The notes under the pieces: model-generated | Database searches by the model: none | The model's input: the letters and a program-made list of their open reading frames with translations, nothing else | What the model was told of the DNA's origin: nothing | Program-made: the position numbers and the translations under genes | Shown here: piece after piece, positions 35,204 through 36,299 of the stretch | Position numbering within the stretch: position 1 is the first letter of the stretch | How the letters are laid out: each line of letters starts with the position of its first letter | Assembly (NCBI GenBank): GCA_025399215.1 | Contig: MU621268.1 | Coordinates: forward strand, 1 to 36,299 | Direction: 5' to 3' | Source of the DNA: Globomyces pollinis-pini | Taxonomy: Eukaryota; Chytridiomycota; Chytridiomycetes; Rhizophydiales; Globomycetaceae | Length of the DNA: 36,299 nt

Positions 35204-36299
35204 ATGGAAAACAACATAGCGTTCCAAATTAAATACAAAGGCAACTCAATTGAACTCAATACACATATTAACAATGAACGAACCGCGATCAGGTTATTCC
35301 CTCTTCAAACCGTTGGGCACTTGATTGCTGCTTACAAAGCCATTGTTGCTCCCCGTTTTAATTCTACTCCTATTTACGAACTCACCCTTCACCTGCCTGA
35401 TGGAATTGATCGGTCTGTACTTCCAGAAGATTGCTATGCTTCAATAGAAGAAACTGGAAGTGCTCTTCGGCCTGGTCTAGCGCTTAACCAACTTAATGGT
35501 CTGGGAATAGACGACCGTCATCCATTGATTATCAAATCAATGAATGATACCATTACGTTGGATGAATATATGGTTTGGCCTCTTCCACCAGGAGAAAATG
35601 AAATGGAAATTGACTATAAATGGAGTTACTTTTCCAATTTGTTTAGCAAGGTTTCAACGTTTACAGAAACGTCAAAAGTTGTAGTGTCTGACCGTGAGGT
35701 CAAATTCACATCTAAATCGTTAGTTCTATTCAAAAATGATCGTTGGAGTTTGGAAACAGGTCGATTACCGGATTTAAGATTCCAAAGCGTCAATATTAAA
35801 ACCGAGATTCAGCGCTGGGTTGCCGATTTCATGGATGGAAATCAATTTCTTGGGCTTTTAATAGGACCAACTGGTTGTGGGAAAACTCACGAAATGCTGA
35901 ATAGGGCTAAAAGCCAATTTACTGTTTTTATTGATGCCCAATCATATCCAGCTTCAAATCAACCAAATGACGTATCAGTTTCCTCTCTTAAACAAACATT
36001 TGAAGCCATTACAAATACTTGGAAGAAAAGAAATCAAGATTTGGCGAAACTTCGATGTATTGCGTATGCTTTTGTTTTATCACGGATGTTGTTCCTAAAA
36101 TATCTAAAGGAAACGTATACTTCCATCACTCCTACTCAATTTCTGATCTTTCAGTTGTTCAACTCTCGGGTAATTGACCAATGTTTTCGAGCACTGAAAG
36201 TATTGTCGCTCGATAACTTAAAGAACATCCGGGACAACTGTATCGACTTTGTGTGCCTCTTTTGTGTTGATGAAGCACATGTTCTAGTCGCGCATCTTG
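35204..36299 (+). CDS. Crinkler (CRN)-like P-loop NTPase, N-terminal part (runs off right edge)
   Basis: From the ATG at 35204 the frame stays open to the right edge, 365 codons without a stop or intron. Residues 1 to about 130 look like a compact ubiquitin-like header domain that ends near HPLIIKS and the linker VWPLPPG. Next comes a variable region, then Walker A GPTGCGKT (221–228) after FLGLLI. A Walker B-type CVDEAHVL begins with DEAH at 356–359. This order of header, P-loop NTPase and conserved DEAH is that of Crinkler-type proteins, known from oomycetes, chytrids and other fungi; many carry a C-terminal nuclease- or kinase-like effector domain. The C-terminal half lies beyond the window, so no effector activity can be claimed. 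The lack of introns over 1.1 kb contrasts sharply with most neighbours. Alternatives are another STAND-like or transposon-derived NTPase. Confidence 0.62.
   Translation, partial: MENNIAFQIKYKGNSIELNTHINNERTAIRLFPLQTVGHLIAAYKAIVAPRFNSTPIYELTLHLPDGIDRSVLPEDCYASIEETGSALRPGLALNQLNGLGIDDRHPLIIKSMNDTITLDEYMVWPLPPGENEMEIDYKWSYFSNLFSKVSTFTETSKVVVSDREVKFTSKSLVLFKNDRWSLETGRLPDLRFQSVNIKTEIQRWVADFMDGNQFLGLLIGPTGCGKTHEMLNRAKSQFTVFIDAQSYPASNQPNDVSVSSLKQTFEAITNTWKKRNQDLAKLRCIAYAFVLSRMLFLKYLKETYTSITPTQFLIFQLFNSRVIDQCFRALKVLSLDNLKNIRDNCIDFVCLFCVDEAHVLVAHL

Overview
This window is nuclear DNA from a eukaryote, AT-rich and gene-dense, with genes on both strands. Almost every gene is cut by very short GT–AG introns, most of them 23–40 nt. 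Fungal-type genes (a Ptc2-like phosphatase, an eEF1A methyltransferase of the EFM7/NNT1 type, eIF3g, a BAR–PH protein, a small secreted cysteine-rich protein with a GPI-like tail) sit beside two cilium/flagellum genes: the heavy chain of the retrograde IFT motor (dynein-2) and a MOK-type kinase. Together these suggest an early-diverging, zoosporic (flagellated) fungus or close relative such as a chytrid, Rozella or aphelid. I cannot name the species. All three standard stop codons are used as stops.

Layout. 1–422: start of an unrecognised minus-strand gene running off the left edge. 1046–1589 (+): secreted 8-Cys protein. 1671–2055: diverged direct repeat. 2025–3810 (-): MOK-type kinase. 4266–5372 (+): PP2C phosphatase. 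5761–8347 (+): mitochondrial FAD glycerol-3-phosphate dehydrogenase with EF-hands. 8388–9966 (-): predicted seven-helix membrane protein. 10191–15269 (-): large NLR-like STAND NTPase with a beta-propeller. 15331–15753: doubtful coding fragments. 16061–17230 (+): CDK1. 17328–18330 (+): eIF3g. 18440–20249 (-): BAR–PH protein. 20353–21231 (-): EFM7-type methyltransferase. 21382–34757 (-): dynein-2 heavy chain in 23 exons. 35204–36299 (+): intron-free start of a Crinkler-like P-loop NTPase, cut by the right edge.

How the genes relate. CDK1, PP2C, eIF3g, EFM7 and the glycerol-phosphate dehydrogenase are housekeeping. Dynein-2 and MOK both serve cilia. The parts most worth a second look are the NLR-like gene, whose Walker A motif is completed only by removing a frame-neutral 30-nt intron, and the Crinkler-like gene. 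One resembles an intracellular immune or self-recognition receptor, the other a member of a family used in host–parasite or inter-organism conflict. All exon structures were assembled by eye from frame continuity, splice dinucleotides and family motifs. In each complete gene the exon lengths sum to a whole number of codons.
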